A stretch of DNA of 23,241 bases, from assembly GCA_024278415.1 (NCBI GenBank), contig JAJRTI010000687.1, positions 1 to 23,241 of the forward strand, given 5' to 3'. The translations under genes were made by a program, and so were the position numbers. The DNA comes from Planctomycetota bacterium (GTDB lineage: Bacteria; Planctomycetota; Brocadiia; JAJRTI01). The notes beneath the pieces are model-generated. The model did not search any database, was not told the origin of the DNA, and worked only from the letters and a program-made list of their open reading frames with translations. Position 1 is the first letter of the stretch. Each line of letters starts with the position of its first letter. Positions 5,443 through 14,047 of this stretch are shown piece after piece.

Positions 5443-8400
5443 ATGAACAGGAACCATCGCATCTATCTGTTTCATATCCTGGTTGCGCTCACGTGGATCA
5501 CGCTTCCCAGCGTGCAGGCCCAAGGCGCGGACGCACTGGCCGCGGCGGATGGTATCGTGCGTTCGAGCGGCCGCGGGGGGGGCATGTGTGTGGTCGTTGG
5601 CCGCCGCGACGCGGACCTTGGCGTCGCCATAGCGAAGCAAGGCAGCTTCGTCGTCCACTGTCTTGCGGCCGACCGTTCGCAGCGGGATCGCATGCGCCAA
5701 GCCATTCGGCGGGCGGGCATGTATGGCGACGTGTCCGCACAGACACATGAGGCCGGCAAGCTTCCTTACATTGATAGCTTCCTCAACATTGCGGTTATCG
5801 AGTCATGGCCGACACTCACGGAGCGAGGGTTGGCGCTCAAAGAAGTGCTGCGGGTCCTGTCGCCGTTGGGAACGGCGTTCATCGACGCGAAGGCCGGCGC
5901 GCGGGCGCGCATCGAGGCCAAGTGCCGCGAGCTGGGCGCGAAAGCGACAAGCTTCGGGCCGGCCGGACGCTGGGTGCGCGTGCAGAAGCCATGGCCCAAG
6001 GACATCGACGAGTGGACGCACTATCTCCACGGCCCTGACGGCAACCCGGTCGCGCAGGACGAGGTGGTCGGCCCGCCCAAGCACTACCAATGGATATCCA
6101 AGCCCATGTGGCTACGGTCACACGAAACGGATTCGAGCGTGAGCACGCTGGTGACCGCCAGGGGACGGCTGTTCAGTATCATCGACGAGGCGCCGATCAG
6201 TCTGGCGGGCCCCTACGCGCCTCCAGACAAATGGGCCCTCGTGGCGAGGGATGCGTTCAACGGTGTGTTGTTGTGGCGGATCCCGATTCGCCGCTGGGGT
6301 TGGCGGGAGTGGAAGAAGTCGTGGTTCAGTTGCCGGCCGGGTGACATGCCGCTGAACATTCGGAAGCGGCTTGTGGCCGTGGGCGACAAGGTGTATGTCA
6401 CGCTGGGCTACCGCGCGCCGGTGTCGGAGATCGACGCGAACACGGGCGAGATCCTCAAAACGTACGCGGCCACCGAGGGCGCAGGCGAGGTGCTGGTGGT
6501 CAATGGCGCACTCGTGCTCGCGGTTGTCGACGACTACAAGTGCCGGGTCATGGCTGTGGACGCGGCCAGCGGCAAGACGCTCTGGAAGACGGAAAAGCTG
6601 TATGCGGGCACCACGGTGGACTACATCAGGTGGAGGGCCATGCACGGCAAGGTCGAGGCCCCGCGGCTCGACCCCGCGCTAAACTTGGCTACGGACGGCC
6701 AGGTCGCCGCGCTCATCGATGGGGACAAGATTGTCTGCCTGGACCTCAAGACCGGAGCGGAAAAGTGGCGAGCCGCGTTCCCAACGGTCGAAGCGGATAA
6801 ATCGGCAGGGGGGATCAGGGCGCAAGGCAAGCTGTGGAACGGCACGATGATCGTCCGCGACGGAGTCGTCATCCACGCGAGCCCGAACCAACTCGCGGCC
6901 TTCTCGGCCGACACCGGCAAGTTGCTGTGGAGCCAGCCGAAGAAGTACATCGGCCACTTGTGGTACGAGTGGAAGGACGTATTCGTGATCGACGGGCTGG
7001 TGTGGACGTGGAGTCCAGAACTGGGCCAAGGCACGTTTGATATCGGCCGCGGCCGAAAACAGCGCACGTTGTACCCGAAGTCCGTCAACGGGTATGACGT
7101 CCTGACGGGCGAGCTGAAGAAGAAAGTGCCCCTGGGCGCGATATTCAAGGCCAACCATCACCACCGTTGCTACCGCAACAAGGCCACGACGCGCTACATC
7201 CTCGCCAGCCGCCGGGGCACGGAGTTCGTCGACCTGAAGGAGGGCAAGCATACGGTGCACAACTGGGTGAGGGGCACGTGCCACGTGGGCATGATGCCGG
7301 CCAATGGCCTTCAGTATGCGCCGCCGCATCCATGCCCCTGCTACATCGACGAAAAGCTCAGCGGCATGAACGCTCTCGCTCCAGCAGGCCGGCAGGGCGC
7401 AGCAAGCCCAGCGGAGAAGGCGAAGAGGCCACGGCTGGAGCGTGGGCCGGCGTATTCAGAGGTCAGAGGCCAGAAGTCAGAAGTCAGTGATGCCGATTGG
7501 CCGGCGTTCCGGCATGATGCCATGCGAACGGGCGCGGCCGCTACGCGGGTGCCGGACCGCGCGGCCCGCGCATGGCGGGTGAAGTTGGGGCGCAAGGTCT
7601 CGCCGCCCATCGCGGTGGCCGATCGCGTATACGTCTCACTTGTCGACGAGCATCACGTGGTGTGCCTAGACGCCGCGGACGGCAAGAAGCTGTGGGAGTT
7701 CGCAGCCGGCGGGAGGATCGACTCGCCGCCGACGTACTACGACGGCGCGCTGCTGTTCGGTTCCATGGACGGCAACGTCTACTGCCTGCGCGCGAGCGAT
7801 GGGCAGTTGGCCTGGCGTTTCCGTGCGGCGCCGGAGGAGCGGTTCATGGGCGCGTTTGGGCAGATGGAGTCCGTGTGGCCGGTGCATGGGAGCGTGCTCG
7901 TGCAGAAGGGCGTCGTGTACTTCTCCGCGGGCCGCTCATCGGAACTGGACGGCGGCATCCGTGTATACGCCGTTGACGCGGCCACTGGCGAACTGCTTCA
8001 CCACAAGACGCTGTCAGGGCCGGACTACGCGGCGGGCGACTTCGGGGAAAACTTCAAGCTGCCTATGGGCTCGCTGCCGGGCATTCTCACGAGTGACGGC
8101 AAGCGCATCTACATGCGTTCGCTGACGTTTGACTCGAAGCTCGACCTCCAGAGAGGCCGGCCGGCTTTGCAGCCCAGGCATGGCTTCCTCGATGGCACGT
8201 ACTTCAAACGTGTCCCTTGGACGTACAAGGGCAAGGACCCCGCACGGCTCATCGTCCACGACAAACGGTCCGTGTATTACGTGCGCATGTTCGACACTCT
8301 CCGCGGGCTCGACCCGACCGTCTTCTTCACACCCGGGCGCAAGGGCTATCTGCTCTTCGCCAAGAACATGGGAGGCGGGAAACCGACCTGGCAGGGCCGG

Positions 8401-8667
8401 GTGCCGGTGCGCATCCGCGCGATGGCTCTGACGCCGGAACGGCTGTATGTCGCGGGCCCGCCCGACATCGTCGATCCCCGCGACCCGCTGGGCGCGTTTG
8501 AGGGCAGGAAGGGCGGCTTGCTTTACGCCATCGATGCGAAAACTGGAGACAGGGTCCGGGAGTATCGGCTCGAATCGCCGCCAGTCTTCAACGGTTCTGC
8601 GGCCGCCCGCGGCCGGCTCTACATCGCAGAGAAAGACGGCAGCCTCGCCTGCTTCGCCGGCCGGTGA
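5443..8667 (+). CDS. Exported methyltransferase-like / double PQQ-type beta-propeller protein
   Basis: The start ATG 5443 has a GGAG box about six bases upstream and is followed by a signal peptide (FHILVALTWITLPSVQA). The 1,074-aa product has three parts. Residues about 30-165 resemble a class I SAM methyltransferase Rossmann fold (GGGMCVVVGRRDADLGVAIAK, then LPYIDSFLNIAVI, then LKEVLRVLSPLGTAFID), but the glycine-rich SAM loop is degenerate. Residues about 205-640 form a first PQQ/BamB-like propeller with repeated VxAxDAASGKTLWKTE-type blades, ending in a Cys-rich segment (GTCHVGMMPANG, HPCPCY). After a linker, residues about 687-1074 begin with WPAFRHDAMRTGAA, the usual opening of a second propeller. 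Function is unknown; no quinone-dehydrogenase catalytic residues were identified. The linker contains a 7-bp tandem repeat (7456-7490). Confidence 0.88.
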   Translation: MNRNHRIYLFHILVALTWITLPSVQAQGADALAAADGIVRSSGRGGGMCVVVGRRDADLGVAIAKQGSFVVHCLAADRSQRDRMRQAIRRAGMYGDVSAQTHEAGKLPYIDSFLNIAVIESWPTLTERGLALKEVLRVLSPLGTAFIDAKAGARARIEAKCRELGAKATSFGPAGRWVRVQKPWPKDIDEWTHYLHGPDGNPVAQDEVVGPPKHYQWISKPMWLRSHETDSSVSTLVTARGRLFSIIDEAPISLAGPYAPPDKWALVARDAFNGVLLWRIPIRRWGWREWKKSWFSCRPGDMPLNIRKRLVAVGDKVYVTLGYRAPVSEIDANTGEILKTYAATEGAGEVLVVNGALVLAVVDDYKCRVMAVDAASGKTLWKTEKLYAGTTVDYIRWRAMHGKVEAPRLDPALNLATDGQVAALIDGDKIVCLDLKTGAEKWRAAFPTVEADKSAGGIRAQGKLWNGTMIVRDGVVIHASPNQLAAFSADTGKLLWSQPKKYIGHLWYEWKDVFVIDGLVWTWSPELGQGTFDIGRGRKQRTLYPKSVNGYDVLTGELKKKVPLGAIFKANHHHRCYRNKATTRYILASRRGTEFVDLKEGKHTVHNWVRGTCHVGMMPANGLQYAPPHPCPCYIDEKLSGMNALAPAGRQGAASPAEKAKRPRLERGPAYSEVRGQKSEVSDADWPAFRHDAMRTGAAATRVPDRAARAWRVKLGRKVSPPIAVADRVYVSLVDEHHVVCLDAADGKKLWEFAAGGRIDSPPTYYDGALLFGSMDGNVYCLRASDGQLAWRFRAAPEERFMGAFGQMESVWPVHGSVLVQKGVVYFSAGRSSELDGGIRVYAVDAATGELLHHKTLSGPDYAAGDFGENFKLPMGSLPGILTSDGKRIYMRSLTFDSKLDLQRGRPALQPRHGFLDGTYFKRVPWTYKGKDPARLIVHDKRSVYYVRMFDTLRGLDPTVFFTPGRKGYLLFAKNMGGGKPTWQGRVPVRIRAMALTPERLYVAGPPDIVDPRDPLGAFEGRKGGLLYAIDAKTGDRVREYRLESPPVFNGSAAARGRLYIAEKDGSLACFAGR
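7456..7490 (+). repeat. Five tandem heptamers inside the propeller gene
   Basis: Five consecutive 7-mers read TCAGAGG, TCAGAGG, CCAGAAG, TCAGAAG, TCAGTGA (consensus TCAGARG). They encode SEVRGQK-SEVSD, a 7-residue period at residues 672-683, in the linker between the two propellers. The reading frame is preserved. Confidence 0.8.
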
Positions 8668-8718
8668 GGCGGCGCTATTTACGGGCGAGACGAACCTTGG
8701 CTCTCAAGTTCCTGGGGC

Positions 8719-8747
8719 TTCCATTCCGCCGGTCAATCTGCAATAAT
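8719..8747 (+). promoter_or_regulatory. Possible promoter of the FKBP gene
   Basis: TTCCAT (8719-8724), a 17-nt spacer and AATAAT (8742-8747) preceded by TGC form a weak -35 with an extended -10. It lies about 160 nt before the FKBP start in an otherwise featureless gap. Confidence 0.3.
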
Positions 8748-8909
8748 AGGTTTCACACAGACGGAGAGACCAAGGGGATTCCGAGAGGGGCTCCCGCCTG
8801 CGCTCGCCATTCTGTTCATTCTGCTTGGCGGATTGTTTCTCGAAGGTGCATGTCGCTCCTCGCTCCTCCACCGGCATGAGCAGCCTGACTATAGAAGGAG
8901 ACCGTCTCC

Positions 8910-9605
8910 ATGACGACTCGTCCTCTCGTATTTGTGGCGGTGATGGCCGCGGCCGCGGCCGCCAATGCCGCCAACGATCCGGTCCTCAACACACCTGAGG
9001 CAAAGCTGAGCTACGCCATAGGGCTGGATGTGGCTCGGTCCATCTCCCAACTGGGCGTGGACATGGATGCTGAATTGGTCGCCCGCGGCATCACGGACCG
9101 GCTCGCCGGCAAGCCGGCGCTCATGACTGACAAAGAGATGCGCAACACCTTGGAAGCTTTCTTCAAGAAGATGCGGGACAAGCGCGAGCAGGCCGAGAAG
9201 GCAAAATCGGCGGGCGCCATTGAGCAAGGCAAGGCGTTTCTTGCGGCCAACGGCAAGAAGGACGGCGTGAAGACCACGGCCAGCGGCCTGCAATACAAGG
9301 TGGTCAGAAAGGGCAACGGTGTGCGCCCGAAGGCCGACGATACGGTCTCGGTGCATTACACCGGCAGGCTGATCGATGGCACGGTATTCGACAGCTCGTA
9401 TAAGCGCGGCCAGCCGGCGAAGTTCCCGGTCAATCGCGTCATTCCGGGTTGGACTGAGGCCCTCCAGCTCATGGATGTCGGCAGCAAGTACCAGCTCTAC
9501 ATCCCCTCGGCACTTGCCTATGGCCCGCGCGGCGCGGGCCCGAAGATCGGGCCCAACTCTACCTTGATCTTCGACGTGGAGCTGCTGAGCATCGAGCCCA
9601 AGTAG
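8910..9605 (+). CDS. Exported FKBP-type peptidyl-prolyl isomerase (Mip/FkpA-like)
   Basis: This enzyme isomerises X-Pro bonds and helps proteins fold outside the cytoplasm. The 231-aa product has an alanine-rich signal peptide (about 1-20), an N-terminal dimerisation-type helical domain (LSYAIGLDVARSISQLGVD through KKMRDKREQAEKAK, about 32-100), a linker helix and a C-terminal FKBP domain (about 125-230). Pocket residues equivalent to FKBP12 are present: Y150, F160, D161, V177-I178, W181, Y204 and F221. The start is fixed by AAGGAG (8895-8900) nine bases upstream and by the signal peptide. The gene appears to be monocistronic and ends at a strong terminator. Confidence 0.94.
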   Translation: MTTRPLVFVAVMAAAAAANAANDPVLNTPEAKLSYAIGLDVARSISQLGVDMDAELVARGITDRLAGKPALMTDKEMRNTLEAFFKKMRDKREQAEKAKSAGAIEQGKAFLAANGKKDGVKTTASGLQYKVVRKGNGVRPKADDTVSVHYTGRLIDGTVFDSSYKRGQPAKFPVNRVIPGWTEALQLMDVGSKYQLYIPSALAYGPRGAGPKIGPNSTLIFDVELLSIEPK

Positions 9606-9629
9606 CCCGTTCATTCATCCACGAACAGA

Positions 9630-9665
9630 AAAGGCCGCCTGAGCCATGTGGCTCAGGCGGCCTTT
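9630..9665. terminator. Bidirectional rho-independent terminator
   Basis: A 16-bp perfect GC-rich stem (9630-9645 with 9650-9665) has an ATGT loop, ends in CCTTT followed by a T-rich stretch on the + strand, and is preceded by AAAA that becomes TTTT on the - strand. It sits between the convergent FKBP and acyl-CoA dehydrogenase genes and fits termination of both. Confidence 0.9.
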
Positions 9666-9696
9666 GTCGTTCTCGATCGGTGGGCGCGGTGGCGTC

Positions 9697-11457
9697 CTAT
9701 TCCTCTGCTTCCTCTGCCACCCGGCCGATCAACTCGCCAAGCGTGTCGATCGCGGTCGCGTCGTCCCGCATGACGACTTGTGCGTTCATTGCGGTGCGCG
9801 CGTCGCCATCGTGGACGAATTTCTTGGCCACGAGTTTCTTGCGATCCGAGTGCCGCGCGTCCTTCAGCGCGAGGTAGCCGATGTACACGTCGCACGCGAT
9901 GTCGCATAGGTTCCGGGCGACCAATTCGGTATAGCTCGCATCATCCTTCTCTCGCACGTGCACCAGACAGGTCTTGAGCGTCTCGAACATGCCCTGGAGG
10001 CGCTGCGACAGGCCGATGAGCAACGCATCGTCATAGTCCTCGGCGGCCATCTCTTCAACCACTTCCAGAATCTCGCCGGACATGATGCCCGCGGTCATGG
10101 CCACGACCTGAAGCTGTGACGTGCCTTCATAGATCGTGGTGATCCGAGCGTCGCGATAGTGGCGCTCGACGGGGAAGTCTTTCATGTACCCGCTGCCTCC
10201 GTGGATTTGGATGGCGTCGGACGAGCAACTGTTCGCGAGTTCCGTGAGGAAGTACTTGGCCATTGGCGTGAGTATGCTGGCCAGCTTGCGGTAGTGCGTT
10301 CCCTTGCGCTTGAGTTCGCGCTGCTTGGCCTTGTCGTCGATCTTGCCCTCTTCGAGCACCTTCTCGATGCCCTTGTACATGTCCACGCACCGGCAGGTCT
10401 CGTAGAGCAAGGCGCGGCCCACCTCGATTTCGACGCGGTTCTTCACGAGCATCTCGGCCACGGGCGGGATGTCTTGGATCTTCTTGCCGAACTGCTCGCG
10501 CTCTGCGGCGTACTTGCGCGCGGCTTTGTACGCGGCTTCGGCCACGCCGAGGCCCTGCGCGGCGATGCCGATGCGCGCGCCGTTCATGAGGGACATGACG
10601 TACTTCGTCAGGCCGCGGCGGCGCTGGCCCACGAGTTGTGCGGGCACGTTGTTGAACGCGAGTTCACACGTGGGCACGCCGTGGATGCCAAGCTTGTTCT
10701 CAAGGCGCCGCACGCGCACGCCGTCTTTGCCTTCGGCCACGAACATGCTGAGGCCCCGGCCGTCAACCGTGCCCTCCTCGGTGCGCGCGAGCACGAGCAG
10801 CACCTCGCCGCAGCCGTTGGTGATGAACCGCTTCGTGCCGTTTAGGCGCCACTCGCCCGTCTCCGGGTCTTCGGTCGCCGCAAGGCGAACGACTTGGAGG
10901 TCAGACCCGGCATCGGGCTCGGTCAGCGCCATTGCGCCGGTCACCTCGCCCGTGCAAAAGCGGGGCAGGAACTCTCGTTTCTGCTTTTCGCTTCCGAAGT
11001 CGTTGATCGTTTCCGAGATATCTTGGAGGCCGAACACGTTCATGAGCGCGGCGTCGGCCTGCGACACCATCTCGACCATGAAGGTGTATGCGGTGCTGGG
11101 AAAGTTGAGCCCGCCGAAGCGCCGCGGCATGGTCGCACCCATGAGGTCGGCCTGGGAGAGGCGATCCAGCGCCTCGGCCATGCCCTTCGGGTAGTCCACG
11201 CGGCCGTCGGGGTGCAGCGTCGGGCCTTCGAGGTCGACTTCTTCCGCACGCGGCTCGATGAAGTTGCCGCAGATGTCGCCCACCATGGACAGCACCCGAC
11301 GGTAGCTGTCGATCGCGTCCTCGAGGCTCGTGGGCGCGTACGCGTATTCCTGGCTGTCCTCGAAGTCCTCGCCTTCCCACAGCTCGACGACTTCGGCCAA
11401 GTCGAGGTGGTTGAAGCGGAACTGAATGTCTTCGTTGTCGTCAAAGAAGTTGGGCAT
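9697..11457 (-). CDS. Acyl-CoA dehydrogenase (long form)
   Basis: FAD enzymes of this family oxidise acyl-CoA to enoyl-CoA and pass electrons to ETF, encoded just upstream. I start at MPNFFDD (11457, 586 aa), because 12 further codons upstream do not resemble the family. The N-terminal helical domain is about 50-165, the middle domain carries the MALTEPDAGSD motif (176-186), and the C-terminal helical domain has IHGGSGYMKDFPVERHYRDAR (split here: 418-438) and IYEGTS with the likely catalytic base E444. The protein continues to 586 with the C-terminal extension seen in long AidB/VLCAD-like forms. A charged stretch (about 361-392, KGIEKVLEEGKIDDKAKQ) interrupts the catalytic domain. The substrate cannot be told from sequence. 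It lies about 330 nt from etfA and may be co-transcribed. Confidence 0.92.
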   Translation of the reverse strand: MPNFFDDNEDIQFRFNHLDLAEVVELWEGEDFEDSQEYAYAPTSLEDAIDSYRRVLSMVGDICGNFIEPRAEEVDLEGPTLHPDGRVDYPKGMAEALDRLSQADLMGATMPRRFGGLNFPSTAYTFMVEMVSQADAALMNVFGLQDISETINDFGSEKQKREFLPRFCTGEVTGAMALTEPDAGSDLQVVRLAATEDPETGEWRLNGTKRFITNGCGEVLLVLARTEEGTVDGRGLSMFVAEGKDGVRVRRLENKLGIHGVPTCELAFNNVPAQLVGQRRRGLTKYVMSLMNGARIGIAAQGLGVAEAAYKAARKYAAEREQFGKKIQDIPPVAEMLVKNRVEIEVGRALLYETCRCVDMYKGIEKVLEEGKIDDKAKQRELKRKGTHYRKLASILTPMAKYFLTELANSCSSDAIQIHGGSGYMKDFPVERHYRDARITTIYEGTSQLQVVAMTAGIMSGEILEVVEEMAAEDYDDALLIGLSQRLQGMFETLKTCLVHVREKDDASYTELVARNLCDIACDVYIGYLALKDARHSDRKKLVAKKFVHDGDARTAMNAQVVMRDDATAIDTLGELIGRVAEEAEE

Positions 11458-11791
11458 GGGAAGTATCCAACGATTAGGATGGTGCGCGATCAATGCGCAC
11501 GGTTTCGGCTAATGCGAAGCAGGGCGTGGCCAAGACGTAAAGACGTAAAGACGTAAAACGTAAGACGTGAAACGTAAGCGGAGCGGATTGCTGCTTTGGT
11601 GCGTCAGGGCCGGAGGGAACGTTGCGTTAATACCTAATTACGTATTGCGTATTGCACGTCCCGCGTCGCATTTAGCCCGCGCATAATCGCGCTCCGAAAT
11701 ACGCAATACGGAATACACAGCAAAAAAACGTCTCAACACACCTGAGGCCTTACACCTTACGTGTCACGCTTCACGTTTTACGCTTTACGCT
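11458..11791. repeat. Nested inverted repeat made of 7-8 bp tandem units
   Basis: The left block (11533-11582) repeats units such as GACGTAAA and ACGTAAG; the right block (11748-11808) holds at least eight heptamers such as TTTACGC and TTCACGT in the opposite orientation. Between them CGTATTGCGTATT (11641-11653) and its exact reverse complement (11698-11710) form an inner 13-bp pair. The right block runs over the etfA stop codon. A small hairpin GTGCGC/GCGCAC lies at 11482-11500. No gene is seen. Confidence 0.75.
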
Positions 11792-12811
11792 TCACACTTT
11801 CGCTTTGTAGGCCTTGATCATCTTGGGGATGACCTCGAACAGGTCGCCGCAGATGCCGTAGTGGGCGACCGTGAAGATGGGGGCGTCGGGATCGGTGTTG
11901 ATAGCGATAATCTTGCCGGACTCGGCCATGCCGGCGCGGTGCTGCACCGAGCCGGAGATACCGGCCGCGATGTAGAGCTTGGGGCGCACGGTCGTGCCGG
12001 TCTGGCCGACCTGGTGTTCGCGGCCGATGTAGCCGGCATCCACGGCCGCGCGGGATGCGCCGACCTCGCCGCCGAGCACGTCGGCTAGCTCTCGGATGAG
12101 TTGGAAGCCGTCTGCGCCGCCCACGCCCGCGCCGCCGGCGACGATGATCGGCGCGGCCTTGAGGTCGACCTTCTTCTCGGCCTTGAAGCGTTCGATCACC
12201 TCGGTGACCATGTGCGTGGCGTCGAGTTCGACTGGGATCTCCACGATCTCGCCGGTACGCGTGGCGTCGGGCTCCGTGATTTTCATCACACCCTCGCGCA
12301 CGGTCGCCATCTGTGGCCGGCTTTCGGGGCACACGATGGTGGCGATGATGTTGCCGCCGAACGCGGGCCGGATCTGGAGCAGCAGGTCTTTGTACACCTC
12401 CCCCGAGCGCGGCACTTCGTGGTCGCCGATCTCGAGTTCGGTGCAGTCGGCCGTGAGGCCGGCGCGCAGTTGCGATGCGATGCGGGGGGCGAGGTCGCGG
12501 CCAGTCGAGGTCGCGCCGTAGAGCGCGATCTGTGGCTGGCACGACTCGATGAGGTCGGTGATGACCTTCGTGTACGGCAGGACCGTGTAGTCCTTGAGCC
12601 GTTCGTCGTCGGCGATGTACACCGTGTCGCAGCCGTAGCTGAACAGTTGGGCCGGCAGCCCTGAAATGCCGCTGCCGAGCACCACCGAGGCCAGCTTCGC
12701 GCCCAGCCGGTCCGCAAGTTCCCGGCCCTTGCAGATGAGTTCCAGGCTCACTTCGGCGAGATTGCCGGCATCTTGTTCGGTGAAGACGAGTACGCCAATG
12801 TTGTCATTCAT
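11792..12811 (-). CDS. etfA: Electron transfer flavoprotein alpha subunit
   Basis: EtfA and EtfB form the cytoplasmic heterodimer that carries electrons from acyl-CoA dehydrogenases. The 339-aa length is normal. The N-terminal adenine-nucleotide-hydrolase-like domain (about 5-200) is followed by the FAD-binding domain with VAGGAGVGG (224-232), SRAAVDAGYI (253-262), the hallmark GQTGTTVRPKLYIAAGISG (269-287), and INTDPDAPIF then HYGICGDLFEVIP. The ATG lies 3 nt after the etfB stop, so translation is probably coupled. The last codons and the TGA stop lie inside a heptamer repeat array, so the terminal AKV may be repeat-derived. Confidence 0.96.
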   Translation of the reverse strand: MNDNIGVLVFTEQDAGNLAEVSLELICKGRELADRLGAKLASVVLGSGISGLPAQLFSYGCDTVYIADDERLKDYTVLPYTKVITDLIESCQPQIALYGATSTGRDLAPRIASQLRAGLTADCTELEIGDHEVPRSGEVYKDLLLQIRPAFGGNIIATIVCPESRPQMATVREGVMKITEPDATRTGEIVEIPVELDATHMVTEVIERFKAEKKVDLKAAPIIVAGGAGVGGADGFQLIRELADVLGGEVGASRAAVDAGYIGREHQVGQTGTTVRPKLYIAAGISGSVQHRAGMAESGKIIAINTDPDAPIFTVAHYGICGDLFEVIPKMIKAYKAKV

Positions 12812-12814
12812 GGT

Positions 12815-13741
12815 TTAGCCAATCGTGTGGTCGGCAATGAGTTCGTGGATCAGTTCGTTGACACCGTCGTCGGTAGGCGGCACATCCTTGAATTCGCCGG
12901 CCTTGAGGACGACGCTCTCGATCTTTTTGACCATGGTGGGCGAGCCGTTGCCGCCGATCCTGTCGGGGTCGGCGTTGATAGCCGCCGCGTCGAGTTGTTT
13001 CACGAGCAGGCCCTTGGCTTCGAGTTCCGCCACGATTCGAGCGGCCTGCTCGTCGACCCCTTCGCCCGCGTACGTGTCGTCTTGCACGCCCAGTTGCGTC
13101 TCGACTTCTTTGTGCACTTCGAGCGGGCAGCGCGCGCGCTTGTACTGCATGAGCAGTTTGGCCGACTGAGGCCGCGGCTCGTTGGCTTCGCCAGTGACCG
13201 TGAGCAGAATGGGCAGCTTGCTGCGAAGTTTCTCGAATCCGCCTTCGATGCTGCGCTCGACCTCGATCGTATCGCCATCCAGTTTGAGAACCTTGTCCAC
13301 ATAGGTCACCTGCGGCACGCCGAGCTTCTCGGCCGTCTGCGGGCCCACCTGCGCGGTATCGCCATCAATGGCTTGGAGGCCGCAGATGACTAGGTCGAAA
13401 TCGCCGAGATGGTGGATCGCCGTGCTCAGAGCGAACGACGTGGCCAACGTGTCTGCGCGTGCGAACTTGATGTCCGTCAGCAGGTAGGCCTCGTCCGCCC
13501 CGCGGTAGAGCGACTGGCGCAGCACCTCAGCCGCGCTGGGCAGGCCCATGGTGAGCACGGTGATCTTGCCGCCGTGCTCATCCTTGATCTGGAGGGCCAG
13601 TTCCAGAGCGTTGAGGTCTTCGGGGTTGAAGATAGCGGGAAGGGCGGCGCGATTGACCGTGCCGTCCTCCTTCATGGCCTCGCCTGTGATGTTCTTCGTG
13701 TCTGGTACTTGCTTGACCAGCACCACCATGTTGTATGGCAT
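12815..13741 (-). CDS. etfB: Electron transfer flavoprotein beta subunit
   Basis: This is the 308-aa partner of EtfA. It begins with the usual VVLVKQVPDTKNI, and has NPEDLNALELALQIKDEHGG (39-58) and the nucleotide-binding CGLQAIDGDTAQVG (120-133), followed by GVPQVTYV. The GDTAQVG form resembles clostridial EtfB proteins, including those in electron-bifurcating complexes, rather than the mitochondrial form; whether this pair bifurcates cannot be decided from the motif alone. At 308 aa it is longer than the roughly 255-aa canonical subunit because of its C-terminal tail. It is the first gene of the unit and has a good promoter 70 nt upstream. Confidence 0.96.
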   Translation of the reverse strand: MPYNMVVLVKQVPDTKNITGEAMKEDGTVNRAALPAIFNPEDLNALELALQIKDEHGGKITVLTMGLPSAAEVLRQSLYRGADEAYLLTDIKFARADTLATSFALSTAIHHLGDFDLVICGLQAIDGDTAQVGPQTAEKLGVPQVTYVDKVLKLDGDTIEVERSIEGGFEKLRSKLPILLTVTGEANEPRPQSAKLLMQYKRARCPLEVHKEVETQLGVQDDTYAGEGVDEQAARIVAELEAKGLLVKQLDAAAINADPDRIGGNGSPTMVKKIESVVLKAGEFKDVPPTDDGVNELIHELIADHTIG

Positions 13742-14047
13742 AGCTTCAGACCCTACAGAGGGGGGGTGTGGAAGCCTGACTTTGGGCTTCAGGGGGCTTG
13801 GAGGAGCGCAGAATTATAGCGAATCGTTGCCGGCCGCGCAAGGCGACGGTGCTGTGTTTTGGCTACGGCGCGGCCGGGCGGCGGGCGCGTGTTGCCCCGT
13901 GATTGCCCCGTGATTGCCCCGTGGCGCTGCTTCGCGCACCACGCCGACCAGGTCGCCCCTCGCGTTGGGCCAACGTCGAGCGTCGCCAGCCCGCCCTCAA
14001 TGTTGCCGGCCGCCACCTGGGCGCGTTCGCGCCCTTCCGCGCTGGAC
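13742..14047. other. Intergenic region with three 11-bp tandem repeats
   Basis: Besides the etfB promoter, the region has a small hairpin GAAGCC/GGCTTC near 13770-13790 and three tandem copies of TTGCCCCGTGA at 13892-13924 (the third ends in GG). I see no gene. Confidence 0.6.
13813..13841 (-). promoter_or_regulatory. Sigma70-like promoter of etfB-etfA
   Basis: On the minus strand TTGCGC (13841-13836), a 17-nt spacer and a perfect TATAAT (13818-13813) lie about 70 nt upstream of the etfB start. It is the best promoter match in the window. Confidence 0.65.

Noticed and set aside
11533..11808. Possible CRISPR array
   Set aside because: Units are only 7-8 bp with no spacers and no cas genes nearby.
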